Shown here in pieces: positions 32,201-44,052 of a stretch of 64,000 bases of DNA (the first letter of the stretch is position 1; each line of letters opens with the position of its first letter). The stretch is from NCBI RefSeq assembly GCF_001625195.1, contig NC_054389.1, positions 9,234,520 to 9,298,519 of the forward strand, in the 5' to 3' direction. This stretch comes from Drechmeria coniospora. Taxonomy: Eukaryota > Ascomycota > Sordariomycetes > Hypocreales > Ophiocordycipitaceae. Position numbers and translations under genes: made by a program. The notes beneath the pieces are model-generated. The model ran no database searches. It saw only the letters and a program-made list of their open reading frames with translations, and was not told the origin of the DNA.

Positions 32201-35200
32201 TCTCTGCCGTCGTTGACTATACAATTGCCATCCATTGCTCACACAATGACGCCGGCACGAGACAGCAGTCCACGACGCACGAGGAGGGGCCGACGATTCC
32301 GCTTCGCCGCACGGCGTCTTCGCGCAAACTCAAAAATGGCCACACCATCGGATCAAAGCGCACTCCTGTCGCGCCGTGGCCTCTTGTTTGCTCGTGCGCC
32401 TTTCCGTACGAGCGGCGGTGGCTCCGCATCCACGTGGGAAGCAGGAACCCTTGCTGGACAAAGCGGCTGTTTCCCTTCTCCGCGTCCGCCGGCGTCTCCG
32501 TGACTGACGGCAAGCATCCATCTGGCTGCTCGCCATGACAAGGTCAACATTGGCGGACAGACGTCGTCTTCTATTCTCGACAGGGCCGCTTGCTTGCTTG
32601 CTTGGTCGCTTGCTCAACGGCTGAAATGTGCATCGAACCACCAGTGGTAGCAAGGGACATGCGGTCGCCTTCACGCCGTTGACGAGGAGTACCGGCCGGG
32701 CCCGGGGGACCGGTACAGGCTTGCGTTCATCGCGCCCGTCGGGTTGCGCTTGTCGTCATCAGGGGCTGCGACGGCAACGGTGCATGCATGCGCAACTGCA
32801 TGTGCAGCATGCCCATACCCATACCTGCAGGCGTACTCACTTGTAAGTGTGCCCGTGGTTGAACGGCGTGACAGATGACACGTCGAGCGTATCCATCTGC
32901 CTGCTGTACTAATGACAATGCAAACTTGCGCACGAAATGGTGCATGCCCATCCTAGTCTGCATGCAAATATCGTACGCATACGAGCACCAAGTACAACTA
33001 AACAACGGCCAAGGCCGTACAAGAAATCGCGCACGTTTCTCGCCCGCGCAGGAAGTGTCGTTGGCATTCGAGGCCCATGATGGGTCCTGCACTCATTCAA
33101 AATCCCGTCCATGTCAGACACGGACAAGTAGAAGAACCTAGTCCACCTCATTGTCCGACGGCCGTGAATAGCCATACTTGCAAGAACAAGTATGACGAAG
33201 GCGAACAAGAGGCGCATGCTTGTGTGTGCAATACCAGTCTCCAATCCCCTACCATGTGCTCGAGGTCGTCACCGGCTTTTCGTCCAATGGCCGCCGGCAT
33301 ATCAGTATCAGGGCTCGGCAAGGAGCCACACGGATGCCTGCGCTCTCCTTTGCGAACAGTGCATGTAATACAGTACTTCCACTACCTACATGAACACTCT
33401 GCTACCAAGTAAGCAAGTGCCCATGCAAGGAAATACACCTAGTTGTAGACTCACATACCTTGATATAACCCAATAAGCATGCATACTTTCGTACAATTAC
33501 ATGCACTGTACCCCTACATGCGCTGTACTTGGTGTGGGCAGTGTAGAAGTAGTGGACGGCCGTAGAAGCACCATCCCCGCCTCGCAGGTTGGGCATTGCC
33601 ATCATGGCCAAAGCCAGGAGCTCCTGTGCATCTGTAAGAGCACCTATGCTGTGCACATAAGTGTTTGTAAGTGTAGGTGAGCTTGAACTCGCAAGTGAGC
33701 GTGTAAGCACGCTGTTGGACGGACCAAACGAGTTCCTCCGTTCGAGAATCCAAAGTCAGGGAGCATCGAGGACTGGGCAGTCGGTTTGCGTACGCGGTCG
33801 CCGTCACCACCGCCGTCGCCGCAAGTGTAAACCCTGCCATGACTCTTCATCTTCTTCGTCTTGGCCGTTTGCTGCCGCAATCTGCGTCTCCACACGGCAG
33901 TGGGCAAGCAAACAGGATCCATGGAACAAGCAGGCCCCTCTCCCCCACCCTGCTCGGCTCCTGGGCCTCCGTTTCGTCCAGCGGTGGACCCTGAAAAACA
34001 CGACGGACGCGCCTGAGCTTCGGTTTGCAGGGGTCCGTCAGCTATATCAAACGAGGCAGAGGGCACGAGCGAGTAAGTAATTACATGCACTAGTACGGAG
34101 TAATGATGAAGAAAAAGTTAGCGTGCCAGTACGGAGTATTGTAAGTGTGCATGCAAGTGCAGTATCGTTCGTACAAGTACTGACAGACCTGTACAAGTAA
34201 GTGCAAGTACGCAGAGTGCTCCGTAGATGTGACATGGACTTACCCGTACCATGCATGCTTGTAGCTCGCTGTACGAATACTTGTCCTCTCTCTCGTACGT
34301 ACTCGCTGGAAACTTTTCTTTTCATGGCAAGTCCAGAGTACGCCTTCAAACAAGTGTACTGTAGATGTCAGTAGTTGTACTCGTACTCGTGCTTCCTTGC
34401 AAGTAGGTGTACTGTACTATAAGTAGGTGTAAAGTACTTACTCAAGTACGAGTACGACTGCAACCACTCGTACCCCTGCGGCTTCCAACTTCCTTCCATC
34501 CACAATGCCCCTGCCAGGCATGGGTTGGAGGTTCATCGGAGAGGGCGCCGGCACTCGGCGCAGGGGAGGCGAGGCGAGGCGAGGCGAACGGAGGGGAGAA
34601 GCAAAGGCCTTCGACGGCAATGCGCCTCGTTGCGCGCAGGAGCACATTTGCCACAGACGAACGCCATGCGTTTCGTTTCGTCGGCAAGCGGCGCTCTGAT
34701 GCAGCCTACCGGTGCTGCTTCCGCCCTAATACGAGCCCTCCACATGTATTCGTACATGCGCGCCGAGAATTAAACCAGCAGGTGTATGCGGACCCGTACG
34801 AGGATCCCGTACCGGTACCAGGTAGAGTTTGCTCTCTCGCCTGGGGATCCCGGCACGGACGCACACGTCGATGAAGCAATATCTCATCTCAGGTGGCCCG
34901 TCTGTGTCCCCCACGGGCCGCGGCGATTCCGTCCTCACACGGTGATGCTTGATATGTTTGTTAATAGTAAGTAAGTACACCTATATTCACTCCGTACAGT
35001 GCATGGCAAGACTGTGCTGCGGTCAGTGCCGTATAAGTACAGTAAGTATGCCTCCTCGTACTTGTGCGTACTTGGGCATCCACTTCCCGGCACTCACCTC
35101 CGTTTGGCTGGTCCAGTCACCCTCGAGGGCTCTCTGCTTGGCCTTGGTCTCGATATATCCTCTGGCCTGGCCGACCTCGTCCACGACCGCATCCATCTCG

Positions 35201-35275
35201 ACGACGGAACGGCGTCACACGAGCCTGCTCTAGCCCGCCCCTCTTGCGTGGCATGGACCTCTCAGCACCGCAACC
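29284..35275. other. Gene desert, 6 kb, rich in GTAC-type words
   Basis: No convincing gene. From about 30300 to 34480 the sequence is crowded with short words such as ACAAGTAC, ACTTGTAC, AAGTACTTA and TACGGAGTA. Overlapping open frames occur on both strands (for example 32041-32538, 33644-34090) but match nothing and share this biased composition. The right end must include the promoter of the gene starting at 35276. Confidence 0.6.
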
Positions 35276-37931
35276 ATGGGTCTTCTGAGCTTCTTGACGA
35301 GCAGGAGAATCGGGGGTGACCGAGCCCAGGAATCGTCTCTTAAATATCAGGCGTACGATGGAACCGTTGCCTCGCACCTGCCGATTCGCGGTATGATCAT
35401 TCCCTCCCCATTCTCCGGTCTCACAGCCCCTCCCATAGGCACGTACACTCTCGTGCGAATGCGGCTGCTGACCGGCCATCCCTCTGTCAGGCAAGCATGC
35501 CGTGTGTGGAAATGGACCGGTGTCGCTGGAACAGCTGCGGCGAGCGGCGGCGAGAAAAACGAGCCAGCCTCAGCTATCGGTACCGGCGAAGCCATTCCTC
35601 GTCGGCCTTAACCAACGACCGAGCAGCGCGCCCAACGACGATTTTGCCGGTCCGGGAGGCCGGCCGAGAGCGGATACGACGATTGGGTTTCACCAGCTCG
35701 CCCTCATGGACCACGGCCGCGGCCGACGTCTCCATCGCTTCGACGTCGACAACGACACCGAGTCGCTCGCGCCCTCGATCCCCTCCAGCGTGACCTACAC
35801 CAGCGGGGACGGTGACAGTTCAGCGGCCCGCCTGACGCGCCACATCGACATCCTCGACGCCCAGGGAGGGATCAAGCCGTGCGACTTCAAGACGAGAATC
35901 CACGCCGCCGGCGCGAGGGATTACGGCGAGGACGTTGCCGACAGGAACATGGAGCCGAACGGAGTCGACCGTCCGATGGCCACGGCCCAGGCCTACTGCG
36001 CCGAAAACAGGAGCTGGGCGATGACGGCGTCGTCAATCATCTCCGAGGTTGGGGGTAAGGGTCCGACGGCGGCGGGGAGTGACTTGAACCGAGCCAGCTC
36101 CGGGTTTGCTGCCAGCCAAGACGAGTTCGGAGCCACCGACGCGCCGTGGGGGACTCGGGTCCGGCAAGTCCCGAGCGTCAACTCGACCATGCTGCTCTCA
36201 AATCCGACAACCATCACCTCGCGCTCCTCGTCGCGGAGTTCCCGGCAGCATCCAGATGCGGGCACCAATTGGCGAAAGGGCGCGGCACAGATCTCGTCGC
36301 ACGAGCCGGCGTGGTCGTCGCGAGGTCGCATCTCGGCCGGGCGACGACAAGCAGAGAGGAGTCGAGATGCAAGCCCCGACGAGTCGATATGCGAACGCAG
36401 CGACGGAGCCGCCTCTCCTCCCCCCATACCGCGATACCGACCTCAGAGCACGATGAGCATTGCCGCCGAGCACTCCCAACTCTACTACGGGCCGGCCTCC
36501 TCCCAGCTGAGGCGACAATCGACAGCCTCTGCCGCCAACAGGGCATCCGCGACCGCCAAGAGCGCGACGCGTCGCGACAGGCAAATCAACCTGTATGCCC
36601 TCCACTCCAACAATTCTCTCGTCGGTCGGAGGCGAAGCCGGCTGGGGGAGCTGGACACGGGCGGAGAATGCGACGACGATTGCTGGCCCGAAGACTCCGC
36701 GTCGGCATGCCGTGAGTTGCATCCGGGGCATCTCCAAGGCGGCGGACTCTTTTTTTTCCTGCTGACATCTGATGGCACAGATGTCTCCATGTCCCGGAGC
36801 CGCACCTGGTCCCAGAAGCATCGCCGTTCCCAGTGGAACAGCCCCTGGGCCAGTGGGGACACCGTCACGCCGTCCGAAGCCGACGACTCCGCCTGCAACC
36901 CCGTGACGGCCATGGATTCGGTCGATCGATCCTGGAGCTGCGCTTCCGCCAACGGCGCCACCCTCGACGACTCGGCGGGTTGTGCGGGATCATCTCGGAG
37001 ACACGGGTCCATGTCCTCGGCCACTGCCACGACCGAACTCTCGGGCTACTCGAGCAACGCGGCGGCGCGGCCGCACAGCATCCGTACGGCCAACACATCC
37101 ATCGACTTTGCAATGCCGACAGGGACCATCAAGGACGGCGGAATGACGATGCCGGTCAGCAGCAACAGCAGCAGCCGCCATGGCGACGGCGAAGGCCCGG
37201 CCAGTGCAGCCGACGTCACGGCGCAGGAGGAGGAAGACCTGCTCAGCGAAGGCACGACCGGCTCACGGCCGGTGTCGAGAGGTGCGTTTGGCAGGGACCA
37301 GACAAACGAAGAGTGCGACAGCGGCAGTTCAGACGACTCTGACGTCGATTCCTTTGTGGAAAAGCGCCAGACGATGCTGAGGGCCCCGCTGCGGAGCGAT
37401 GGCGGCGATGCGGAGCGGTGCTTTGAGGAAAATCGCTTCGGCGACTTCGGGAAAGATCTTCCCGGACTTCACAAGGGCGCGGGCAACAAGCCGTGCCTCA
37501 TGTGCTCCCTACTGCAGTGCGCATCGATCGACCCTCCATTTGACGCAAAAACAGGCACGTGGGCGGAGAAGCCTCGGTGCGACCACAAGGGTCGCATCAC
37601 CCAGCGAGACCGGCTGAGGGCGCTCGGGTACGAGTATGACACCGACGACGACGCAGACGGCATCTCCGAGTCTGAACCGGAACGCATCCCGCGCGGACGG
37701 ATACCGACGAAGCGGACAGCGGTGGCGAGCTCGTGCGGACGATACTACGGCGCTGCGGACGCATGCGAGCCCATCGACGAGGTCGCCGAGACCGGGCCGG
37801 GCCGGAGCAGAGTGCCGAGGCGGTGGCGGGAACGAAGGATGAGCAAAGCCCGGTTCGCGTCGACGCGTAGACTTGTAATCGAGCCGGTGCCAGAGGATGT
37901 CGAGGAGGGACACGCCGGGGAAGCGGAATGA
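35276..37931 (+). CDS. Large disordered Ser/Arg-rich protein with C-terminal Cys motif
   Basis: Three exons (35276-35390, 35491-36711, 36781-37931), 828 aa. The first exon opens MGLLSFLTSRR and continues ESSLKYQAYDGTVASHLPIRG, splicing into KHAVCGNGPVSLEQLRRAAARK. This N-terminal block looks conserved and functional (a possible myristoylation-like MGLLS start). Residues about 120-650 are low complexity: Ser, Arg, Asp and Thr rich, probably disordered and phosphorylated. Near residues 685-730 a compact region contains KPCLMCSLLQCASIDPPF and, further on, PRCDHKGRITQRDRLRALGY, a C-x2-C-x5-C ... C-x-H arrangement that might bind zinc. I do not recognise a named family. The second intron (36712-36780, 69 nt) is stop-free and a multiple of three. 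A GTG-initiated frame starting at 35502 would miss the conserved first exon. Confidence 0.8.
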
Positions 37932-39987
37932 TAGTGCGCCGGATCGCCTGTCGAGTTGGCACGGCCCATGAATTGGCCCTGGAGCCGTTTGTTGACCTCC
38001 ATATCGATTTTGATCATGTACGGGGAGAAGCGTGGACGCTGTCAGGCATGAAGTGACGCACTTGAACGAGGTCCAAGTGGACAAGAGGAAGTTTTATACC
38101 CATCTGATGGAACCGAGGTTCCCAAGTTTAGCCTGAAAATGAATTTGAGCCCGCCCTTTTGCGTTGCTGCCAGTTGCTTGCGGAATACTTTCGAGTGCGA
38201 GACTGGGAATGGAAGACGTCACCACTGCTCTCGTTTGCTCGCCTGTGGCGTCTCTCGGAGAGTACTCCAGGGGCTGTCTCAACTCGTTCATCTGACAATC
38301 CATCCTGCTCCTTCGAACAGGATTCATACGGACTGCCATGCAAGCGTGATGTTTTCCCAAAGTCGTGGGCTTGCCACCGCCGATGTAGTTGCTGCGGGTG
38401 TTGCGGTCGTCAGGGAACTTGGTGCAAGCGGCCTGCCTCTCGTTGGCTTGTGTATAGATCTACAACGACGCTTTAGCGATGATTTCCAGCAGGGTCGCAG
38501 CCATGTCCGAATAGATAGATGGAGCATCACTCTCCAAGCACGCAGGGGTGGCAGCTGCGGCACCACCCTGGCTGTTGTGATGATTCAGACGGTAAGAGCA
38601 GGTGGCTCGAGACTAACCTTGGCTCTAGCGGCCTTGCTTCTTGATGGTGGTGAAAAGATGCAAGCAGACGAGAACGAGTCTCTGATTGCGAAAAGCTTCC
38701 TGGCCACTGTATGAGGCAATAGCATCAACCGTGCTTCAAGTCGAGCTGTTACCGTGGCTCCCGCATTGCGTTAACTGGGATGCCAGCCGCGTGCTGACAG
38801 GCACAGTATTGTAACGGCCCAGCTCCTCGATGCCATTTCTGGAATGCGAAATCTTGAGCTATCGGTCAAGATCATTCTTCGAACTGTCTGGGAAAAGAGA
38901 GGATTTTACCATGAGCGGTGCAGATTGCGAGAATGTTTGCTCTCAGCGTAGGCAGCTACGTCCCAACGCCGCACCTGCCAGGTCACCCGCTGACGCAAAT
39001 TTCCCAGTATCATGGGTTTGCTGCCGACATCGGACGGATCCTGAAAATTTTATCTACGGCGAGGAAGAGAATTTTTCTCGGGCGTATCGATGGGTGTTCT
39101 GCAATATTTTGTGTCGTCGGTTTTGTCATTGTCGTCTATTTGTGCATGTACTGTATACAGTGCGTGCGCCGAACATGTTGCCATGGAATGATCAAGTTCC
39201 CGTAACGTGCGATCGACTGTACCAAAGACCATCGTGAAAAACGTGACGAATTTGTAAATTGATGAGGAATAATTCCAGAAACTGCCATGATAAGATTCTG
39301 TCGATATATGAATGTCAAAGTAGTGAAGGTTCATTCGATACCAATCGGAGGCTCGTTCAACTTTGGTGATATCCATCCATGCGTTGCAGTGCCGAGGCCG
39401 CCCCTGGATACCTACGCCGGCTAGTAGGTAATAGCTATGTACCTAGCTTAAGGACGACTTGCAAGTACTTAATGTAGTGGTAGACGCTACTGTAGGTACT
39501 TCCCCATGCGGAGTTAAGCAGGTGTATCTGGCGGAGTTCCAGGAACATACAGTGCCTACTAACTTGCTTTAGTGCCTGTACTTTAGAGTACGGAGCGCTG
39601 TTTATGGCAACTTCAATACTCGATGGTGCCCGTGGTGGGGCTGCCTCTCAGCCTCTGCTGTACTCCGTACTCCGTACGGAGTACTTGGATGGGAATTAAT
39701 ATTAGACTAAACGTCGTTTTGATATCCTGAACTTCTCTCCAGCAATAACTCTGATTCTCGCCATAATTCAACAAAGCAACCTCACACCTCATCCGTCACC
39801 AGTCGTCGCACCGCATAAGACACTTGTATAATCACCATTTCTTAGCCCATAGACATACATCGCAAACGATAACTCGCCCTACGAAGCAAAGACTTGCCCT
39901 TGCCAACGAGGCCACCTCGGTCAGCTCCCTCCAACCAGCACAGGGTCGACAAGGATCGAGCCTCGTCACGACAGACACGCGGGCGTC
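37932..39987. other. Intergenic region, 2 kb, no gene supported
   Basis: Between two plus-strand genes. One ATG frame of 191 codons (38139-38714) has hydrophobic stretches but no family resemblance. The segment 39400-39700 carries GTAC-type words, including a perfect 18-bp palindrome. Confidence 0.5.
39667..39684. repeat. Perfect 18-bp palindrome GTACTCCGTACGGAGTAC
   Basis: Self-complementary over its full length and preceded by another ACTCCGT copy. It is the same word found, rotated, at 60098-60115. Confidence 0.95.
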
Positions 39988-41515
39988 ATGGCCTCCTCGA
40001 CGTCGACCGCGGAGGCCCTCGTCGCCAATGGTGCCGCTCCCCCGCGAGTCGGCCCCCATCCCGGCTTCATCTCGAGCTCCAACCAGTACAGCTCCGAGAT
40101 CAAGCTGCGACGCATGCTCAAGGACAACGGCTGCGACCCCGCGCGGGAGGATAACTACTGCCTGCAGGGCGTCCAGCTCATTGAAAACGTCAGGGATCAT
40201 CTCCAGCTGTAGGCGCCCCATCGACGCGTCCTGCCCGTCCATGGCCATTCCCGGTTCCAACAAGCTGACGCGTGCAGGCCCGTACGGACCTTTGACACCG
40301 CCTGCACCTACTTTCACAAGTTTCGCCTCAACTTTCGCGATGCCGAATACAACTACCAAGACGCCGCTCTCGCCTCCCTCTTCGTCGCCTGCAAGGTCGA
40401 CGATACCATCAAAAAGTCGAGAGACATACTCGCAGCCGCCTACAACATCAAGAACCCCGACAAGCCGCTGCCCCCGGATGACAAGGTACGCCCATGGCCC
40501 GTCGTTTCCTTTCGCGCATGCATTCGTCGTCGTACATCCGCACGCGTCGGTCGTGCTCACGTCGTGGTCGCACTCATAGATCTTTGAGTCACCCGGAAAA
40601 GTCATCATCGGTCTCGAGCGGCTCATCCTCGAGACCATCGGCTTCGACTTTCGCACCCGCTATCCACAGAAGCTCCTCGTCAAGGTCGTCCGTCGTCTGC
40701 TTGGCCGGTCCTCTGCCCAAGCCCGCGCCTTCTTCGCCGCCGCCTACGCCATGTGCATCGACATGTACAAGAGCTTCATACCCATCAAGCGCACCACCTT
40801 CACCATGGTCATGGCCGTCGTCGAGCTGACGGCCCGCATGCGCGCTTCCATGCCCGATACCCCGCCCGACCTTGTCGACAGCATTCGTCGGTTCGCCGAC
40901 GGTCACGCCGCCGGCTGCCGCCACGCCATCTGCGAGACCATGCTCGATCTGCTCGATCTCTACGTCCAGCACCACCGCTCCACCAAGGTCGGCGCCCTCT
41001 TCGACCTCAACTCTTTCATCGACATCAAGATACAGCTCAACATGGAACTCGACGACGCCGCGGCGCCCCGTTACCTCTTTCACTGCTCGCGCTGCGAGGT
41101 CGCCGAGGCCAACCCGCTGACGCCCATCTCCGCCACCCCACCGGCGGCCGCGGCGGGGAGCAGCCCGGGGCGCGGAACGGCGTGGCCGCCCGACGCGACG
41201 GTACGGCGCACCGCCCGCGGCCAGGACGGCACCATGCGCTTCGTCTTCGAACCCGAATCGGCCAAGAAGGAGCAGGAGACGGTCGGCTCCTATTTCCGCG
41301 AGGAATTTGACGAGGTCGAGGTCGAGGTCGAGGAGCCGATGCCCCCGCCCCTGGAAAGGGACGGCGCGGGCAACGGTGGCGGCGGCGGCGTCGGCGGCGG
41401 CGGGAGAGGAGGGTACCGCGGGAGCCACAGAGAGAGGGGGGACCATAGGTGGTCGGGACCGTATGGCGGTTACCGAGGGGACAGGAGTTACCGAGGGAGA
41501 GGGAGATATCACTGA
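39988..41515 (+). CDS. ctk2: CTD kinase cyclin subunit (Ctk2-like)
   Basis: Three exons (39988-40208, 40278-40485, 40580-41515), 454 aa. The cyclin fold covers about residues 35-250: YSSEIKLRRMLKDNGCDPAREDNYCLQGVQLIENVRDHLQ (interrupted family signature), FDTACTYFHKFRLNF, ALASLFVACKVDDTIKKSRDIL, PGKVIIGLERLILETIGFDF and the second-repeat segment ARAFFAAAYAMCIDMY. This pattern matches Ctk2, partner of Ctk1 in the kinase that phosphorylates Ser2 of the RNA polymerase II C-terminal domain. The C-terminus has an acidic EVEVEVEE run and a Gly/Arg-rich tail (GGGGRGGYRG) that may bind RNA. It converges on the PTEN-like gene with only 201 nt between stop codons. Confidence 0.9.
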
Positions 41516-41716
41516 CGGGGTCAGTCGGTCACGGCCGCCTCCATCAATGTCACTTGGGTCAAGGGCTGACACGACATGGGCGAGCGTAAAGCGCCTTGGT
41601 TTGTCCGTCATTCGCCTATGCTTCTCATGCGCCCCCGCCCACGCCTTTCCTCGCGCCCTCGTCGGCCCTCGACCCGTTGTCGACCCTCGACTCTCCACTG
41701 GCCTTTTGGCAAGCGC

Positions 41717-43626
41717 TCACTCCTTTGTGTCCACGGGCTTCCCATCCTTGGCCTCGGCCTGCGCCTGTTCCAAGATGTCTTCCCCGGCGGGGCCGCTGCA
41801 TCGCAGGCCCTCCATCAAGGTGCCGTCGCCGCCGTCGCCGTCGCCGCCGTCGCCGTCGACTCGTCTCTCCAACTTGGCGGCGCCCGAGACGCCGTCGGCG
41901 CTGCGCAAGCTGCTGGCCCTGCTTATGTTGGTGCTTGCCGGCGACTGCGCGCGCAGGCCGAGGTCCTTCTCGCCCGTCTCGTCGCCGGCGCTGTCGCCCT
42001 TCCAGTCGGCGGGCGGGAGCTGCGGTACGGGTGCGCCCTCGGGCGGTTCGGGAATGTCCTCGCCGGGTGAGGCAACGCGCCAGACGACGGCGAGGCGGTC
42101 CAGGGCGCGGGACCCCTTGCGGCTCGACCCCTTGATGCCATCCATGGCGTCCCACTCGATGGTGAAGACGCCGCTGTCGCTGGCCGCGCCGTTCTGCTCA
42201 GGACCGTCGCCTTCGAAAAAGGCGTTGAACCAGACGTGGGCAACGGCCGAAACCATGGTGAGACCCATGCTCTTGTGCGTCCTGTTGCGCCTCTCCACCG
42301 AGATGTTGACGTCGCTGTTGGGCACGAGGATGGGCTCGCTCGGGCGCAGGATGACGGCCATGCCGCCCGCCTCGTGCTCGTCGCTGTCGTCGTCGGCGGA
42401 CGTGCCGCCGGACGACGGGAGCTGGTTCGCGTCGACGGCTGCCGCCTTGGCTCGCCGCTTCTCCCCCTTGGCGGCCGCCTTCTGGAGCAGGTCGGCGCCC
42501 TTGCGCACAAACTTGTCCTTGGTGCTCTCGCCGGGGGTTGGGGCCCGGTCCGGCGTGGCCGGCGGCGTTGCCGTGCCTGGGCCGTCGGCTGCGTCGGCGA
42601 GCTCGACGGCGTCGGGAACCTTGTCTCCGGTGGCGGGGTAGCCGGCAAGCTCCCACATGAGGTCACTCAAGCCGCCGCCGGGGGGCGCGCCTCCCTGGAC
42701 GACGACGCGCTCCTCCTTGGAGAAGGTGTGCAGGATCTTGATCTTGCGTCCCTCGTGCTCGAAGGCTTCGACGTCGACCCTGACACCGATGCGCAGGCCC
42801 CAGAGGTGGATCTCGAGAATCTCGATGGGCCGGTCGACGTACTTCTTGCCGTTCCGGGTCCACCGGTCGACGTAGCTCACCCAGCGAAGCTGCGAGGGAA
42901 TCGACACGCCGGCGCCGAACTTGGGCCGCATGCGCCGCTGGGTGAAGCGGGCCAGGGCGTCGTCGGCCGTCCAGCCCTCCTCGGAGATGAGGTAGCTGCA
43001 GGCGGCCGTGCCGCTGCGACCCTTGCCCGCCTTGCAGTGGACGACGACCACGCGGTTCCCGTTCTTGCTCCCGCTCCCGCTCCCGCCCGCCGGCGACGGG
43101 TCCGATTCCTTGTCGGCCATCTTCCCCGACTCGAGGTCTCCACCGTGCAACCAGTTCCTCATGCTGGCCATGATCATGGGCACCAGTCGGAAGGGTGGGG
43201 GGTGGTGGTCCGGCCACGGGTAGTGACGGATGCGGTCGTACACGGCTTCATCGGGGTATCCGGTGCCCTCGGCGCGGAACTCCCATATGGCCCAGTCGAC
43301 GCCGTGCTTGGAATCGAGAAAGGCGACGAGCTGGTCGAGCGGGTTGCGATAGGCACGTTGCGGGTACGTCTGGGACGGGCCGGAGCTGGGCCATCTCGCG
43401 GTCAGCACGGCACGACAGATGCAAGCGAAGCCACGGAGGACGTAAAACTCGTGACGCCGTAGCCGGCCGGTGGAACGATGCACCAGGCCTATCCACGGTA
43501 CCAGGGAAGGGTAGGGTAGGGTACGTACGTGGCAATGATGAAGTCGGTCACATAGCAGAGATCCAGCCCTGCCTCTGGGTGGCGAGCGCGCGGGCCAGCG
43601 ACGATTTGCCGGAGAATCGAAGACAT
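41717..43626 (-). CDS. tep1: PTEN-like lipid/protein phosphatase
   Basis: Two exons (43626-43529, 43385-41717), 588 aa. The first exon, MSSILRQIVAGPRARHPEAG then LDLCYVTDFIIAT, and the second exon start SGPSQTYPQRAYRNPLDQLV match the PTEN N-terminus. The catalytic loop HCKAGKGRSG contains Cys150 and both PTEN-specific lysines that favour the acidic 3-phosphoinositide substrate; human PTEN has Thr where this has Ser. A C2-like domain follows (GKKYVDRPIEILEIHLWGLR, later VFTIEWDAMDGIKGSSRKGSRALDRLAVVW) with a long low-complexity insertion. The enzyme removes the 3-phosphate of phosphoinositides to oppose PI3-kinase signalling. The minus-strand frame stays open to 44377 only because of upstream minisatellites; ATG 43626 is the family start. 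Confidence 0.94.
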
Positions 43627-43681
43627 GGTGGCCAGCGCCGCCTGTGGCTGGACGGCTCCCGTAGCCTCTGCTGAAGGAGGG

Positions 43682-43735
43682 CCAGGAGGGGGTCCAGGAG
43701 GGGGTCCAGGAGGGGGTCCAGGAGGGGGTCCAGGA
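43682..43735 (+). repeat. Minisatellite A, 12-bp unit
   Basis: About four and a half tandem copies of CCAGGAGGGGGT, beginning 56 nt upstream of the PTEN-like start codon. Confidence 0.9.
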
Positions 43736-43743
43736 GGAGAGGA

Positions 43744-43870
43744 GAGCGAGGAGGAGAGGTGAACGAGGAGGAGAGGTGAACGAGGAGGAGAGGAGAACGA
43801 GGAGGAGAGGAGAACGAGGAGGAGTGGAGAACGAGGAGGAGAGGAGAACGGGGAGGAGGGGGAAACGGGG
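43744..43870 (+). repeat. Minisatellite B, 17-bp unit
   Basis: About seven tandem copies of GAACGAGGAGGAGAGGN with single-base changes; purine-only except for the C of each unit. Directly adjoins array A. Confidence 0.88.
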
Positions 43871-43874
43871 AGCA

Positions 43875-44052
43875 GAGGACGATGAAGGGGACGAAGAGGA
43901 CGATAAAGAGGACGAAGTGGTCGATAAAGAGGTCGAAGAGGACGATAAAGAGGTCGAAGAGGACGATAAAGAGGACGAAAAGGACGATAAAGAGGACGAA
44001 GAGGACGATAAAGAGGACGAAGAGGTCGATAAAGAGGACGAAGAGGACGATA
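43875..44052 (+). repeat. Minisatellite C, 21-bp unit
   Basis: About eight tandem copies of GAGGACGATAAAGAGGACGAA with a few A/T substitutions. Because 21 is a multiple of three, all frames stay open; the plus strand would read as DDKEDEE heptads, but no flanking gene structure supports translation. Confidence 0.9.

Noticed and set aside
38139..38714. Plus-strand ATG frame of 191 codons
   Set aside because: No recognisable domain, mixed composition, and overlapping frames on the other strand; not enough to call a gene.
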